A stretch of DNA of 64,000 nucleotides, taken from Jackrogersella multiformis. Lineage: Eukaryota > Ascomycota > Sordariomycetes > Xylariales > Hypoxylaceae. The notes below the pieces were generated by a model that searched no databases, had not been told where the DNA came from, and saw nothing but the letters and a program-made list of their open reading frames with translations. A program made the translations under genes and the position numbers. Positions 53,396 through 63,967 of the stretch are shown in pieces; position 1 is the stretch's first letter, and the number at the start of each line of letters is the position of its first letter. The stretch is taken from positions 2,418,001 to 2,482,000 of the forward strand of contig CADCXD010000011.1 in assembly GCA_902806575.1 (NCBI GenBank), read 5' to 3'.

Positions 53396-54349
53396 ATGCG
53401 TTTCACCACAGCATCGCTTATCACGGCTTCTCTAGCCTTGGCCAACGCCGCCGAACAGGTGCCTCGGGATCCCATGATCACCCCTGCACCCGTATTAAAG
53501 GAACGCGACTGGCGGGACGATGTGTCGGCGGCGCTCGTCGTAGCCAGCTCGGCCGAGGCACATGCGAGCGCCCTCGCAGTGCAGTACGAAAATGACCCGA
53601 ACTTAGGGCAATACCAAAGCGCCGCCCTCGCCGCCGCCAGCTCTGCCGTCGCTGTGGCATCCAGCATAGCTGCTCAACACGGAGCCGACCAGATTAACGA
53701 GCGCCAGGATTGGCAATCAGTGGTCGATTCGGCCGAAAGCCTAGCGACCTCGCTTGCTAGCGCCGGACAATCGCTCGGGTCGTCGTGGGCATCATTCGGA
53801 GGCAGCGTTGCCAGCTCTGCTGAAAGCTTTGCGAGCTCGGTCGCTAACAGCGCCGGGGGTGTTGGCGGCTCCATTGCCAGTTCTGCTGAAAGCTTCGCGA
53901 GCTCGGTCGCCAGCGGTGCCGGGGGCGTCGGCAGCTCCGTCGCTAGCGATGCCGAAAGTCTCGCCTCATCAGTGGTTAACACAGCCGAAAGCTTCGCCTC
54001 ATCGGTAGCCAACACCGCTGTGAGCTTCGCTTCGTCAGTAGCCAGCAGCGTCGGAAGCGTAGCTTCGAGTGCCGGATCGGAGGCATTGGCGTCCGCTAGT
54101 GCTGCTGTCGCCAGTGCTTCGAGTGTTGTTGCCACCGCTACCGGCACTGCTGCCGCCGCCGCCTCCTCCGCCCTATCCAGCGCTCAGGTGGCAGCCTCGT
54201 CGGTTTCGGCGGAGGCTTCATCTGGCTCGACCGCAGCTGCTTCCGGCACGGATACAAATGCCGCCCGAGGCACCGTCGAGCTCTCTTCGCCATTATTGTA
54301 CATGGGTGTCGCAGCGTCCTCTATTCTATTAGGAGCTATCATGCTATAG
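53396..54349 (+). CDS. secreted Ala/Ser-rich 11-residue-repeat protein, GPI-anchor-type tail
   Basis: Single exon, 317 aa. Residues 1-19 form a signal peptide (MRFTTASLITASLALANAA). The body is almost entirely Ala, Ser and Val. Residues 136-179 are two 22-residue units built on S-x-A-S-S-A-E-S-F-A-S-S-V-A, and 180-223 continue as 11-residue units (SSVASDAESLA, TAESFASSVAN, TAVSFASSVAS). The 11-residue period suggests long amphipathic helices as in LEA-type proteins. The C-terminal 20 residues (LLYMGVAASSILLGAIML) are hydrophobic after a small-residue stretch, the usual GPI-attachment pattern. A cell-wall or plasma-membrane surface role is therefore likely; no enzymatic domain is present. Nearest conceptual relatives are fungal Ser/Ala-rich wall proteins, but I recognise no named family. 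Confidence 0.8.
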   Translation: MRFTTASLITASLALANAAEQVPRDPMITPAPVLKERDWRDDVSAALVVASSAEAHASALAVQYENDPNLGQYQSAALAAASSAVAVASSIAAQHGADQINERQDWQSVVDSAESLATSLASAGQSLGSSWASFGGSVASSAESFASSVANSAGGVGGSIASSAESFASSVASGAGGVGSSVASDAESLASSVVNTAESFASSVANTAVSFASSVASSVGSVASSAGSEALASASAAVASASSVVATATGTAAAAASSALSSAQVAASSVSAEASSGSTAAASGTDTNAARGTVELSSPLLYMGVAASSILLGAIML

Positions 54350-54702
54350 TTTATTTATTTAATTATGAAGGATAGATGAGATTTAGCTCGAGAATTCTGT
54401 TGGTACTTTACCACGAGGATATATTCTTCAGAGGTGTTTCTTAGGGTATACACATGACGGCGTTCAAATGATGAATTATTATTGATACTTTGCCACAATT
54501 TGACTTGGTATAAGAGTTTGTTTTATGAAGTGTTCGTGAACTAATAAGGTGGTGCAATAAAGAAGACGGAAGTTGATTCCGTGTAATAAGTAATATACCT
54601 AGGTAGTGTAGATGTTGAATGGATCATATCCGCTGATGAATCTCAATAGCCTCAAATGATAGATGGAAGAGTCCTGTCATGCGAGATGCTTTTAAGTTTC
54701 CA

Positions 54703-54897
54703 TACCTACCTAGGTACCTAGGTACTTGGTAGGAGGTAGGTATTGATGTTGAATCTCGGAAGGTTTAACAATTGTTGCCATCAACCATTAACTTGGTGTT
54801 GACTTGAAACTTCCTAGTCATGATTACATAACAAGAATATGCTGCACCTACCTACCTACCTAGGTACCTAGCCTAGGATACCTACCTAGGTAGGTAG
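54703..54897. repeat. two dense ACCTAGGT palindrome blocks
   Basis: Blocks at 54703-54740 and 54846-54897 combine direct ACCT runs with the palindromes CCTACCTAGGTACCTAGG and TACCTACCTAGGTAGGTA. They are the longest run of this motif in the window. Confidence 0.9.
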
Positions 54898-54920
54898 TGT
54901 AAGGACTAAAGGCTTGGCAA

Positions 54921-55050
54921 GTAATTAACGCGAACTGAACGCGCTATAATTGTAGCGGGGTTCGCGCTGTGGAAAGAACTCCACGGTTCGGTTTCCACAG
55001 CGCGACGGGTCGCGATCCCCAGCCACTCGTAACTGCTAATTAATAATTAC
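54921..55050. repeat. foldback with 14-bp perfect GC-rich arms
   Basis: TCGCGCTGTGGAAA (54962-54975) is perfectly complementary to 54992-55005 across a 16-nt loop. An outer GGGGTTCGCG (54957-54966) can also pair with CGCGATCCCC (55011-55020), one mismatch. AT-rich flanks sharing GTAATTA suggest the outer ends of a small foldback element. Confidence 0.8.
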
Positions 55051-55357
55051 CAATTACCTAGGTACAACCAACAGATAGGAGATATGAGCCTAGATATACA
55101 AAGTACAACTCTCATTTAATCCTCGTCCCACATTCGTCAATCCAATCCAATTCAATTCAATCCAAGTCTTTCCAACTTTCCAATCTCACCTCATCGGCAA
55201 ACACAACAAACACCTTTCCCTCAGCCTAGCACATATCATACCAACACGACGTAACCATTCATACCCTGTTCAATATACTTTTACCCAGTAGGATAATCAC
55301 ATTCCTTTTAATATTAGTCTTCTTCAAAGTTCCAACAGCAACACCCATTCTAGCACA

Positions 55358-56099
55358 ATGGTCCTCAAGCGCAAGCGTTCCGAGTCGGAGATGTCCTCCA
55401 GCTCCTGCAGCGTCTTCAGCTCGCCGCCGCGGCCAGACCAGGTCTGCACGATGGATATAGACTCGTCGCCGCTCCGCCGTATGTCCCGAAGCTCCACGCC
55501 CGCACATCTACACAGCCGCACTTTGAAGCGGTTTCGTAACAGCCGCCCCTCGGACGAGGAGATTCATCGTAAGTTCTATGAGTGGCCATCCCGCCGCCGT
55601 CGTCACAGCCAGTAGCAGTTTCTCACGCCACATCCCTGCAGAACGCACTTTAAACATGCTGTATACCGCCCAGAAGCAGCATATCGCCCATCAGCACCAC
55701 GCCCAGCAAGCCAGCCTCGTCACGCAGCCTCAGCCCCCGTCGACGCATTCCCAAGGCGCCCAGGCCTCGCTACACAGCTTCTGGAAGCTTCCTAGCTCGG
55801 CAGCCCCCTCTAATGCGCCAGCCTTCGCCCCCATCAACCATTCGGTGTACGACGGACCCGTCAATTGCGAGGACTGCGGGCAGACGTTGCTCGAAGGAGC
55901 CAACGACGAGGACTCGATGGATATAGACAGCTTCGGTACTGGGGCCGAAACCGGTTGCGGCTCGTGCGGCAAGCACGTCTGCTCGCACTGCTCGATCACC
56001 AACCTGGGTGAGCAGCGGAGTTGCTTGATCTGTGCCGGGAAGAAGGTCTGGGTCGGTGGGCTCGGCTGGGCTGGTATCGCGAGTCTCAAGGTCTGCTAA
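55358..56099 (+). CDS. conserved fungal Cys-rich (zinc-ribbon-like) protein
   Basis: Two exons (55358-55568 and 55642-56099, intron 73 nt) give 222 aa. I recognise the type from ascomycetes but no named function. The N-terminus is basic with a nuclear-signal look (MVLKRKRSESEM), followed by MDIDSSPLRRMSRSSTPAHL and the conserved-looking TLKRFRNSRPSDEEIHQRT, which spans the splice junction, then LNMLYTAQKQH. A His/Gln-rich linker follows. The C-terminal 80 residues hold four C-x2-C pairs, CEDC, CGSC, CSHC and CLIC, which could bind two zinc ions. The nuclear role is inferred from the basic and zinc features. The ATG at 55358 is the first in frame. The stop is followed by gene-poor DNA. Confidence 0.8.
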
Positions 56100-58607
56100 T
56101 CTACCGAGTTGAAGATTGGCGTGCGCTTGTTATTATTTCGAGACTTAGGTTGTACCGCTGCTTGGGGCCATACTAAATAGACGACTTCAAGGAAGCATGT
56201 AGTATATATGGAAGGGTAGCATTGGAGTCTAGGCGAACACGTTATTGTATGTCTTTTAGACATAGGTCAGGTATGCCTTGTTACTAGTGTCTAATAATAG
56301 GTAACTTGCACTATACAACATTTATTGCTCCTACTAAGGGTGGACATCTAAGTACCTAGGTGCTTGTCAAATATCTAATAACTAAGTAATTAGAGGAATC
56401 GCTGTCATAGTCCAGTTTCTTGCCAATACTAACCTCTAGAACTACGGTATCAGCAATATCTCCGTCATGTCCATTCTCTGCTTTCTTAGATCCATGATCC
56501 CTAAGGATTTTCAGACTTTCAGATCTTGAAGACTGAAGGAAAACAGCGATGATAGGCAGTTCCGAGCTTAGCTATAGTCCAATGCTATAATTTAGTGAAT
56601 GCTAAGACTATACGTTAGGATCTCCCTATTGTGTATAGAAAGGAGGTAAGCTTGGTGAGCAAGACTCAATGAAAGGACATGCTTCTAAGGTTATCTACAT
56701 ACAATACCGACCTAGAATGGCTACCGGATTATCCTATGGCGGACACTTTAGAAGTACCTCTAGAGCGGCCCCATATACTCGCAATAGAAAGTGGATGTGA
56801 GAGTCAAGGTGGTTGATCAGAGAAGCAACCCCAAACCCCAAAAGATCATGAATGGACTTGCCTCAATATTTTCACAAGCCTGAAGCCTTCTCTCGCCATG
56901 ACGACTAAGGAGCCTGGCTCTAGTAACAAACGGAGCATGACGGTGAGTTTTCTCGTACTCTAGTTTAGACGGTAGAAGTAAGCAGCATACAACTCCTGCA
57001 GCCCAATCCTTCATTATGCACTAGAATCGCAAGCATTCCATCAATGCAGTGTGAATAAGGTGCTGCCAAAAGATGGTGACTCTATTCAAAACCAAAGATC
57101 GACAGTCAGATGTTTCATAGAAGCATAGAAGCATCCTAGGGAACTTGTTGAAACATGTTGGATATGCCGAGGTCATAGTTGAGCTGAGCTGTCCGCCAGA
57201 ATCCTGTATATGCGAGATGGTGATCCATGGGGACCAGGCAGAAGCTGAATGGAATGGAATCCTACATCAAACCGAGTGCGATATGTCTTCCTGTCTAAAT
57301 TAATAGTCTTCTTCGCGGATAAATTAATTAAGGTACACATAATGCAAATAGGAGTCTTGGATGAGGAATATGATCGGGAATATTGTACCTGAGCCGATGG
57401 TATTTTATCTAAAGCAGCTGACTATATTCCCCTGGGAAAAGGAGAAAGGGGATTGTTTGAAAAAGATTATGGTTGGGCATAGTTAATATTACATCTTGAG
57501 ATGTCCTTGTCAGATATTACCAGATTAGGAGAGCTTGACTTAAGAGACACATAGAGACTAGAGCCTGGCTTTCTGCATATTAACCTGATCATTAATTTTT
57601 TTAAACTCCGATTGGCTTTGACTTACTATTAGGTGACCTTTGCCTTGTCTTCTAGGTTATGAGGCATTGACAGTTATCCCTCTTATATATGTGTAGTCAT
57701 CAGAAAGAAACAGGAGACACGACTAGGTAGGCAAAATGAAGCACGTAAAGTATTGCTATCATCGAGTAGAAGTAATCGATATACTTATTAATATTATAAT
57801 AATATAACAGGGCTAGTTTCTAGTGTATAAATCAAGATAGTGACATCTAGGTCTCGCTGACGACTAAAATTTACCTACCTGTTATATAAAGCTACAAGAA
57901 AATATCAGGCTTTCTTAATATAATATCTTATTATACGCTTAACGTCTTACATACTTATTTTGTCGTATTGTTTAATGTCTTCAACTTTCGTTTAATATAT
58001 TTGCTCTTCCAAGTGCTTGTGGGTCTCTTCTCCAGCTCGCTTTGGCAGAAACCCCCCTTTTTGATCACCACGACGCTTCTTTATATTCCACGAAACACTG
58101 CGATGGAACACACGAGTGGACAAGATTCAGTGGGTACCTAAGGTATCAATATCAAGGCTGTACTCGATATATAGAAATGTTGAAAACCAGCACAATTTCA
58201 AGCTCATAGGAAGATCATATTTTGAGCTTTAATGTACCTACCTATGTAGATAGATTGTATAAACCTAAGCACACCAAGGCCATGGCAGTGCATCGAGACA
58301 GGTGAACGATCTGATAGTGGGTAGTAGCTTATACGTGATTCCAGAGGCTATGTTGGATGCAGAAGTGGCGAACCTTGGAAGAGACGATACGAACTTCATA
58401 TCATATACGGTACAGATTGTCACCAAATACCCTTTTCGACGCTATTCCGATCCACCTAGACTATGCACTGGCCCACTATTCAAGTCAATATTCAACTCAA
58501 GAGTATAAGTTATCAAAGTGAATTCAAATTTCAACCATCTTAGCAGTTCTGCCTACCGAAACTCATGACAACACCTCGGTATCTACCTAGTCCCGCCTCA
58601 ACCGCCC
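56100..58607. other. gene-poor 2.5 kb
   Basis: No gene is supported; AT-rich with poly-T/A runs near 57595 and 57785-57810. Open frames 56817-57014 (minus) and 58302-58508 (plus) show no family signal. Confidence 0.55.
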
Positions 58608-59738
58608 TCAGATGCCGAAGTGCCCGATGCTCTTCAGCGCGTCCTTCCTCCACCCCTGCAGAAGCTTCATCAGCTCGTCCCTAGGCGCGCCGTAGACGAT
58701 GCGGCGCGTGTAGTCCGCGACTTTGTGCATGGCCTCCTGCAGCTGCGACGTGTACTCCGCGTCGTCGACGACATGCGCGACGCCCCTCTCCCGGCAGCGC
58801 GCGTCCAGCCGCTCCCAGAGCCTGTCCCGCCTCTCCATGCCTGCCGGGCTGTAGTCGCCCGTGCGGGCGACGGCGCGCCGCGGGTGCCACGGCTGCGCCG
58901 GCATGACGCTGGCGAACTCCCAGGCGAGGACCGCGGTGATGCGGCCTGTGGCTCTATCGTACAGCATGTTGCCGAAGTCGAGGTCCTTGTGGCGCAGGAC
59001 GAGCTTCGTGCGGTTGAGCTGCGCGGCGTGGGCCGACAGCGCGCCGGTGAAGACCTCGAGGTGGCTGACGCTGCGCCGCATGAACTCGAGCTTGTCGTGC
59101 AGCTGGATCAGGCGGATGTACACGCGGATCTGCGCCGATACGCAGTCCGTGTAGCTGGCGTACGGCCCGGCGACGTTGAGGCTGTCTACGGTCTCGCCGG
59201 CGGGCCAGAGCCCGAGCTCGGCCGTCGTCCGGAAGCCCTTGTCGACGAGCCGTGCGGCGTGGACCTGGCCCTGCGCGTCTACGTTGAGGCCGCAGATTTC
59301 GTTCCATTCGTGGGCGTGTAGCTCGGTGAGGATGTCGACCAGCTGGTCTAGAATCCCGTCGACCTGCTCGTAGCTTAGCGTCTGGAAGATGTCGAGCAGG
59401 ATTTCTCCAGAAACACGAGAGGCCAAGGTGTACTCGTAACCTATGGGGTTGTCGGTTGAGTCGTCGTGTGCTACTAACTCCGGGATGGGGATCTTGGTGT
59501 TCTTGGAAACCCAAGTCATCACACCAACTTCGTTTGCGGTCAGGATTCGGGGCAGGTAATCACCAGACATGCGGAGGACCAGCTCGCCGTGGCTAGTCTT
59601 GTCATTTGGCGGGAGCTTCAACATGTAGGTAGAATGGTACCCGCCGCCTGCCTTGTAGTTCGTAATCTCTGTCGCCTTTGGTAGGCCAACGGACACCAGT
59701 AGTTTGTTGATAGCATCATTTGAGATTGTTCCGACCAT
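58608..59738 (-). CDS. phosphotransferase-fold (APH/choline kinase-like) protein with altered metal site
   Basis: Single exon, 376 aa, of the aminoglycoside-phosphotransferase-like kinase superfamily that is expanded in filamentous fungi. N-lobe segments include TEITNYKAGGGYHSTYMLKL (glycine-rich loop) and GELVLRMSGDYLP. DILTELHAHEWNEI precedes the C-lobe. The Brenner motif is present, LVLRHKDLDFGNMLYD, with the catalytic Asp and Asn. The next motif, usually I-x-D-W-E-F, reads ITAVLAWEFASVMPA: the Mg-binding Asp is Ala272 (codon GCC at 58923-58925, one base from GAC). Activity may therefore be lost or changed. The rest of the frame is intact, so it is not an obvious pseudogene. Substrate is unknown, and nothing in the neighbourhood hints at it. 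Confidence 0.88.
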   Translation of the reverse strand: MVGTISNDAINKLLVSVGLPKATEITNYKAGGGYHSTYMLKLPPNDKTSHGELVLRMSGDYLPRILTANEVGVMTWVSKNTKIPIPELVAHDDSTDNPIGYEYTLASRVSGEILLDIFQTLSYEQVDGILDQLVDILTELHAHEWNEICGLNVDAQGQVHAARLVDKGFRTTAELGLWPAGETVDSLNVAGPYASYTDCVSAQIRVYIRLIQLHDKLEFMRRSVSHLEVFTGALSAHAAQLNRTKLVLRHKDLDFGNMLYDRATGRITAVLAWEFASVMPAQPWHPRRAVARTGDYSPAGMERRDRLWERLDARCRERGVAHVVDDAEYTSQLQEAMHKVADYTRRIVYGAPRDELMKLLQGWRKDALKSIGHFGI

Positions 59739-60345
59739 GGTGAATGAAATATATGAGATGAATACTATGGTTAAGCATCGAGGTGGTTACCCATTATGTG
59801 GTGATGGCACGCGGTGTCTGCCTTTTTTGTAGAGTACGCTTAACATTAGACAAATCATATACTTCGTTGTTGTGTTGGTGTAGTGATAAAACGGTAGAGC
59901 TTGTATGTTCTACCAAATAAGTTTGGAGGCGGTATTTTATTGTTTATCTGATAGTAGAAGAGGTGATTGCTTGTGTATAGATGGTGTAGAAGCATCACCT
60001 ACCTAGGTACCTAAGATAAGTAATACATTGAAGATTGAATATGTATAATTAGGTAATCACGAATACACTATACTCATCCATGGAAATAGGTACGTCATCC
60101 CCCGGCTTTCAGGTACCCACTTAAGCTTTCCGATAAGGCACTCATGGTACATACATGGGCACTCACGAGGTGAGACGCGGGGCAGAGGGGTAGGTAGGTG
60201 CTACCTGGTGTTGATCAACAGGTACCCGGACCTATCCGATTTTCTCACTCGTTTGTACAATGTTTATACTTTCCTTATTTCAAATTCTTCCATAGTTCTT
60301 CAAATACCTTCGCTAGATATCCCACGGAGCTACTCCGCATCAAAA
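59739..60345. other. divergent promoter region
   Basis: 607 bp between the phosphotransferase-like and MEMO genes, with an ACCTAGGTACCTA palindrome at 60000-60012. No gene is seen. A tRNA-like stretch near 59875-59920 has an A-box-like GGTGTAGTGAT but no matching T-arm. Confidence 0.5.
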
Positions 60346-61402
60346 ATGAAGCTGAAAGGAGTTCGAGAGGCTAGCCATGCTGATAGCTGGTATACTAGTG
60401 ATCCTGATACCTTGTCTAGGGAACTGGACGACTTCCTAAATCGTGTCCCGGACTCCGTTGCTGAGAATCAGCTTCCGGTTTCTGGTGCTAAGGTCGTGAT
60501 CGCACCGTAGGTTTTATTTTCTTGTCCTCCCTTATGTTCTTCCGTTGCTAGAGCGGAAATCCTAACTCTAGCACGCCCAAAGGCACGCAGGCTATTCATA
60601 CTCGGGGCCTTGTGCCGCTTGGGCCTATAAGTGTCTCGACTTAAGCAAAGCCAAACGAGTCTTCGTCCTTGGGCCTTCACATACCTACTATCTCCGCGGG
60701 TGTGCCTTAACTAAGTTTGCCAAGTACGAGACGCCGTTCGGCGACTTGACGGTAGACGAGGATGTCGTCCAGCAGCTCCGCGACACGGGCAAGTTCCAAG
60801 ACATCCCGAGTAGGGGAGATGTAGACGAGCACTCTCTAGAGATGCATCTCCCGTATATATACAAGCGGATCACGCAAACCTTCGCGTCCGAGACCGAGTG
60901 TCCTACCATCGTACCCATCCTCGTTGGGGATAACACCGGGCCTGAAGAGAAGGAGTTCGGTAAGCTACTGGCGCCGTACCTGCGAGACCCGGATAATGCG
61001 TGGGTTGTGAGCTCCGACTTCTGCCACTGGGGTTCGCGGTTCAGCTACACGGCTTACGCCCCGGAGGGCAAAGTCGAAGAGCTGCAGTCTCTAAACAGAC
61101 GGATGTCTAAGCCGACGAATCCACCAATACATGAGAGTATCCGGAAGGTCGATCATCTGGCCATGGATGCTGTCGAGTCGGGGGACCACAACAAGTTTGT
61201 TGACAACCTCAAACTTACTAAGAATACTGTCTGCGGACGGCACCCTATCGGCGTCACGATGGCTGCTCTAGAGGAGCTGGCGGCAGAGAAAACGGAAGCT
61301 GGAAAGTATCGCTTCAAGTTCGTACAGTACGACCGCAGCAGCTTGGTTGAAGACATCACCGACTCGAGTGTGAGCTACGCGTCTGCGTTTGCGATAGTCT
61401 GA
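60346..61402 (+). CDS. MEMO1-family protein (Mho1-like)
   Basis: Two exons (60346-60506 and 60583-61402, intron 76 nt) give 326 aa, the usual family length. MEMO proteins share the fold of non-heme iron dioxygenases and are linked to copper/redox handling and signalling; the yeast member is Mho1. Signatures: MKLKGVREASHADSWYT at the start, then APHAGYSYSGPCAAWAYK across the junction, FVLGPSHTYYLRGCALT, DVDEHSLEMHLPYIYK and AWVVSSDFCHWGSRF. A late CGRHPIGV segment supplies the conserved Cys. The three metal/active-site His/Cys positions of the family are retained. The frame continues upstream to 60208 without an ATG, so 60346 is the start. Confidence 0.94.
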
Positions 61403-62389
61403 TAGGAGATAAGTGGGCAGATAAGAAAGGCGAATTAGTGATAGACGAGCTCGCGCTCCGTTACGTAAGATAGATATACAAATGACCATCTGTATCCATG
61501 GTATTTGCATGCTACGATGTATCTTACTTACTTACACCGGAGGCTCATATTCGACTTGCCATCATACGAGATCGTTATAGGATGCCATGCTAACTACGCC
61601 GAACAGAGACAAGGCTATCCCATTGACCGGCATAAGACTATAATAGCTACAATTTACTAAATAGCAACAATTACAACAACTTCAACCAATACGCCCACTT
61701 GTCCGTAATTTCACACATAATAAAACAAATCTCATTAACTATATTTACTTAATTGTACTCAAAGCTATTTCTAGTAAATTATAGCTCTTGTAGCCTTGTG
61801 CCAGTCAATGAGATAGAATTGCTGAATGATTAGCTGTTTTTAAATCGGGGAGTAGAAGGAGGTGGTATATCCTCAACTACCTAGTTTAGACTATATCTAA
61901 AGATCCCTCGAGTGCCATTGAGTTACTGTTGCTGAGTTTCACATCAACGTCACGCAAACTTCCAACTACATCATCCAATTGACTAGTGGTAGCTAACACT
62001 CATACAGGAACTCACTTAGGTAAGACCAAAGAGATAATATGCGAGTTATCTCTACTTACGTGAGGCCCGCAAGTGTCGACGAAATAAAATTCCTGTGCAT
62101 GGACTATATCCTTATTGCTTGTCGGCGTTTCACCACACATCGATTCGACGGGTTCAACGCGGCTTCGCTGATCATAACCACCTCGAGGATCAGAAACATT
62201 CGATAAAACAGCTTGTTATGGCTTCTCATAGGTACCTCCTTACATACACGCCTGGGCACAAAACATGGGGTAGTGTAGTTAAATCCAGTAAATCGAGTGT
62301 CTAGCAAACTAAATAGCACGTCCGAAACCGTTGATCGGCCTATTTGGGGTATAATAGATGCAACGCACTATAGCCGCTGGAGATAAAAC

Positions 62390-62677
62390 TTACCGGCCCG
62401 AGTACCTAGTGTAGGTAGAGAGCAGGAGGAAGGTCGTTCGATAATCGAGATCTAGATTTGATATAGCGAATCGGAAAATAACTACTTGTAATAGGTGGTA
62501 GCTGGTATTGATCAGCGTAGAATTAAAACAGGTATCGTCGAATAATTCTGAGTACGTCGTTGATGGGAGTCGATCTGACACTTTACCCGTGATCTCCAGT
62601 ATCATTCGTGTCATTTCAACAGGCAACGAAGAATTCCCATCAATCGTGTGATCTAGATTGTCGTACTGGTAAGACAT
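62390..62677 (-). CDS. doubtful F-box-like fragment
   Basis: A 95-aa frame begins MSYQYDNLDHTIDG and contains SLPVEMTRMILEIT, which resembles the first helix of an F-box (L-P-x-E-x-x-x-x-I-L). It is followed by a hydrophobic part, YHLLQVVIFRFAISN. It ends early in AT-rich DNA and has no substrate-binding repeats, so it is at best a truncated relic or the first exon of a gene I cannot follow. Chance is a serious alternative. Confidence 0.2.
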   Translation of the reverse strand: MSYQYDNLDHTIDGNSSLPVEMTRMILEITGKVSDRLPSTTYSELFDDTCFNSTLINTSYHLLQVVIFRFAISNLDLDYRTTFLLLSTYTRYSGR

Positions 62678-63940
62678 GATTGAGGTCTTCTCCGGATTAC
62701 ACAATAATAGTAATACGTACATAGGCAGATAGGTAGTGTACCTAGGTAGTGAGCGCTGTGAATGAGGCTAAACGAATCAAGGTGGAGGCTGTGCTGTCGG
62801 GCTGGGTAAGCTATTGCTGCACATGTAACATCAGCTGGCCATTTTTAGATCTATGATATTATTTGTGTCCCATGGAAATGTTACGGTTGTTGGTAGGCTG
62901 TGAACTGATGATAGAGCTGTTAGTTCTCAAGCCTAAATGAACTATTAGTTATAAACATATTATTTTACATGATTATTCCATATTCCATGGATGAGTCCGT
63001 TCATAAAAGGGATAGATAACTGCATAGTAGGTAAAGATAGTATGTAGTAACCAAGTTTGGATGGGGTCTGGGATGGGGTCTGGTATGCGTATCGATTTTG
63101 AAGATGTATTAAACCAAAAAACGGAGGAAAGTCTCATTGCTGATCACAGCCGCCTCCTTGCCGGTTATGTAGTAGCCTGAGCGTGCCTACCATTCAATCT
63201 TACTTGCAGTTGCAATGGATACCATAGTGGGTTTAATCATGGAGAATTTCTTATCAATGGGCTCCAGGGCTTCTGGAAACCTGGAATAGTGTATTCCAAC
63301 ATGCCTACTATGTTACATATGTACCTAAGCAGTGGACCAGTAATTTGAATGCAACACCTAACACGCCGCAACGAATTTCTGTTCCTCCCTAACATACTAG
63401 GTAGGTACCTGTAAGAGGTACGCTACACTTGGAAGGTAGGTATACATTTTGGAAGAATTTGATAAGCTCTATTAATGCACTTTAACTTTAGGTACCTACC
63501 GGTAGTTATAGTAATTCTTGCATCTCCAGGGCTGTTACTTTGTATGTATTACATAGAAAGGTACCTAGGTACATTAATATACATTATGTGAATACGCGGT
63601 TAGAGATTGGGTTCTGCAGGACCTATTATGTTATTATGTACCTGGATATATAAAGAAACAAGCCAAGAAGTGCCCAAGGTGATTGGTTGATACACCGCCC
63701 TAAATACGATGACCCGTTGGCATATCCTGGTATGTTTCCTAAAGAAGTATCGGGCCACATACTGTGGTACATATTATACTCCACCTGTCGGACTAGTCTC
63801 ATCTCAAACCCTTTTTTAGTCTTCAGCCGTCAGCATAGCACCTCCTAAAAGCAAACTAATAACTGTCGAAAGCCAAGTCCAAGGTTTCCTTCTTTTACTC
63901 CCGACTTTCATTGTAAACATTAAACATAAGGTTGTGATGC

Positions 63941-63967
63941 TCGACTTCGACTTCGACTTCGACTTCG
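63941..63967. repeat. (CGACTT)n microsatellite
   Basis: Four to five tandem units of TCGACT at the right edge of the window. Confidence 0.9.

Larger units (their letters stand above)
54350..55357. other. intergenic with foldback and palindromes
   Basis: No gene. It holds the densest palindrome blocks of the window (54703-54897), a strong foldback (54921-55050), and a pyrimidine-rich leader with TCCAAT/TTCAA repeats (55138-55190) before the next gene. Confidence 0.65.

Noticed and set aside
59875..59950. Possible tRNA gene (GGTGTAGTGAT A-box-like string)
   Set aside because: No T-arm with TTCRANY loop and no closing acceptor stem could be found.
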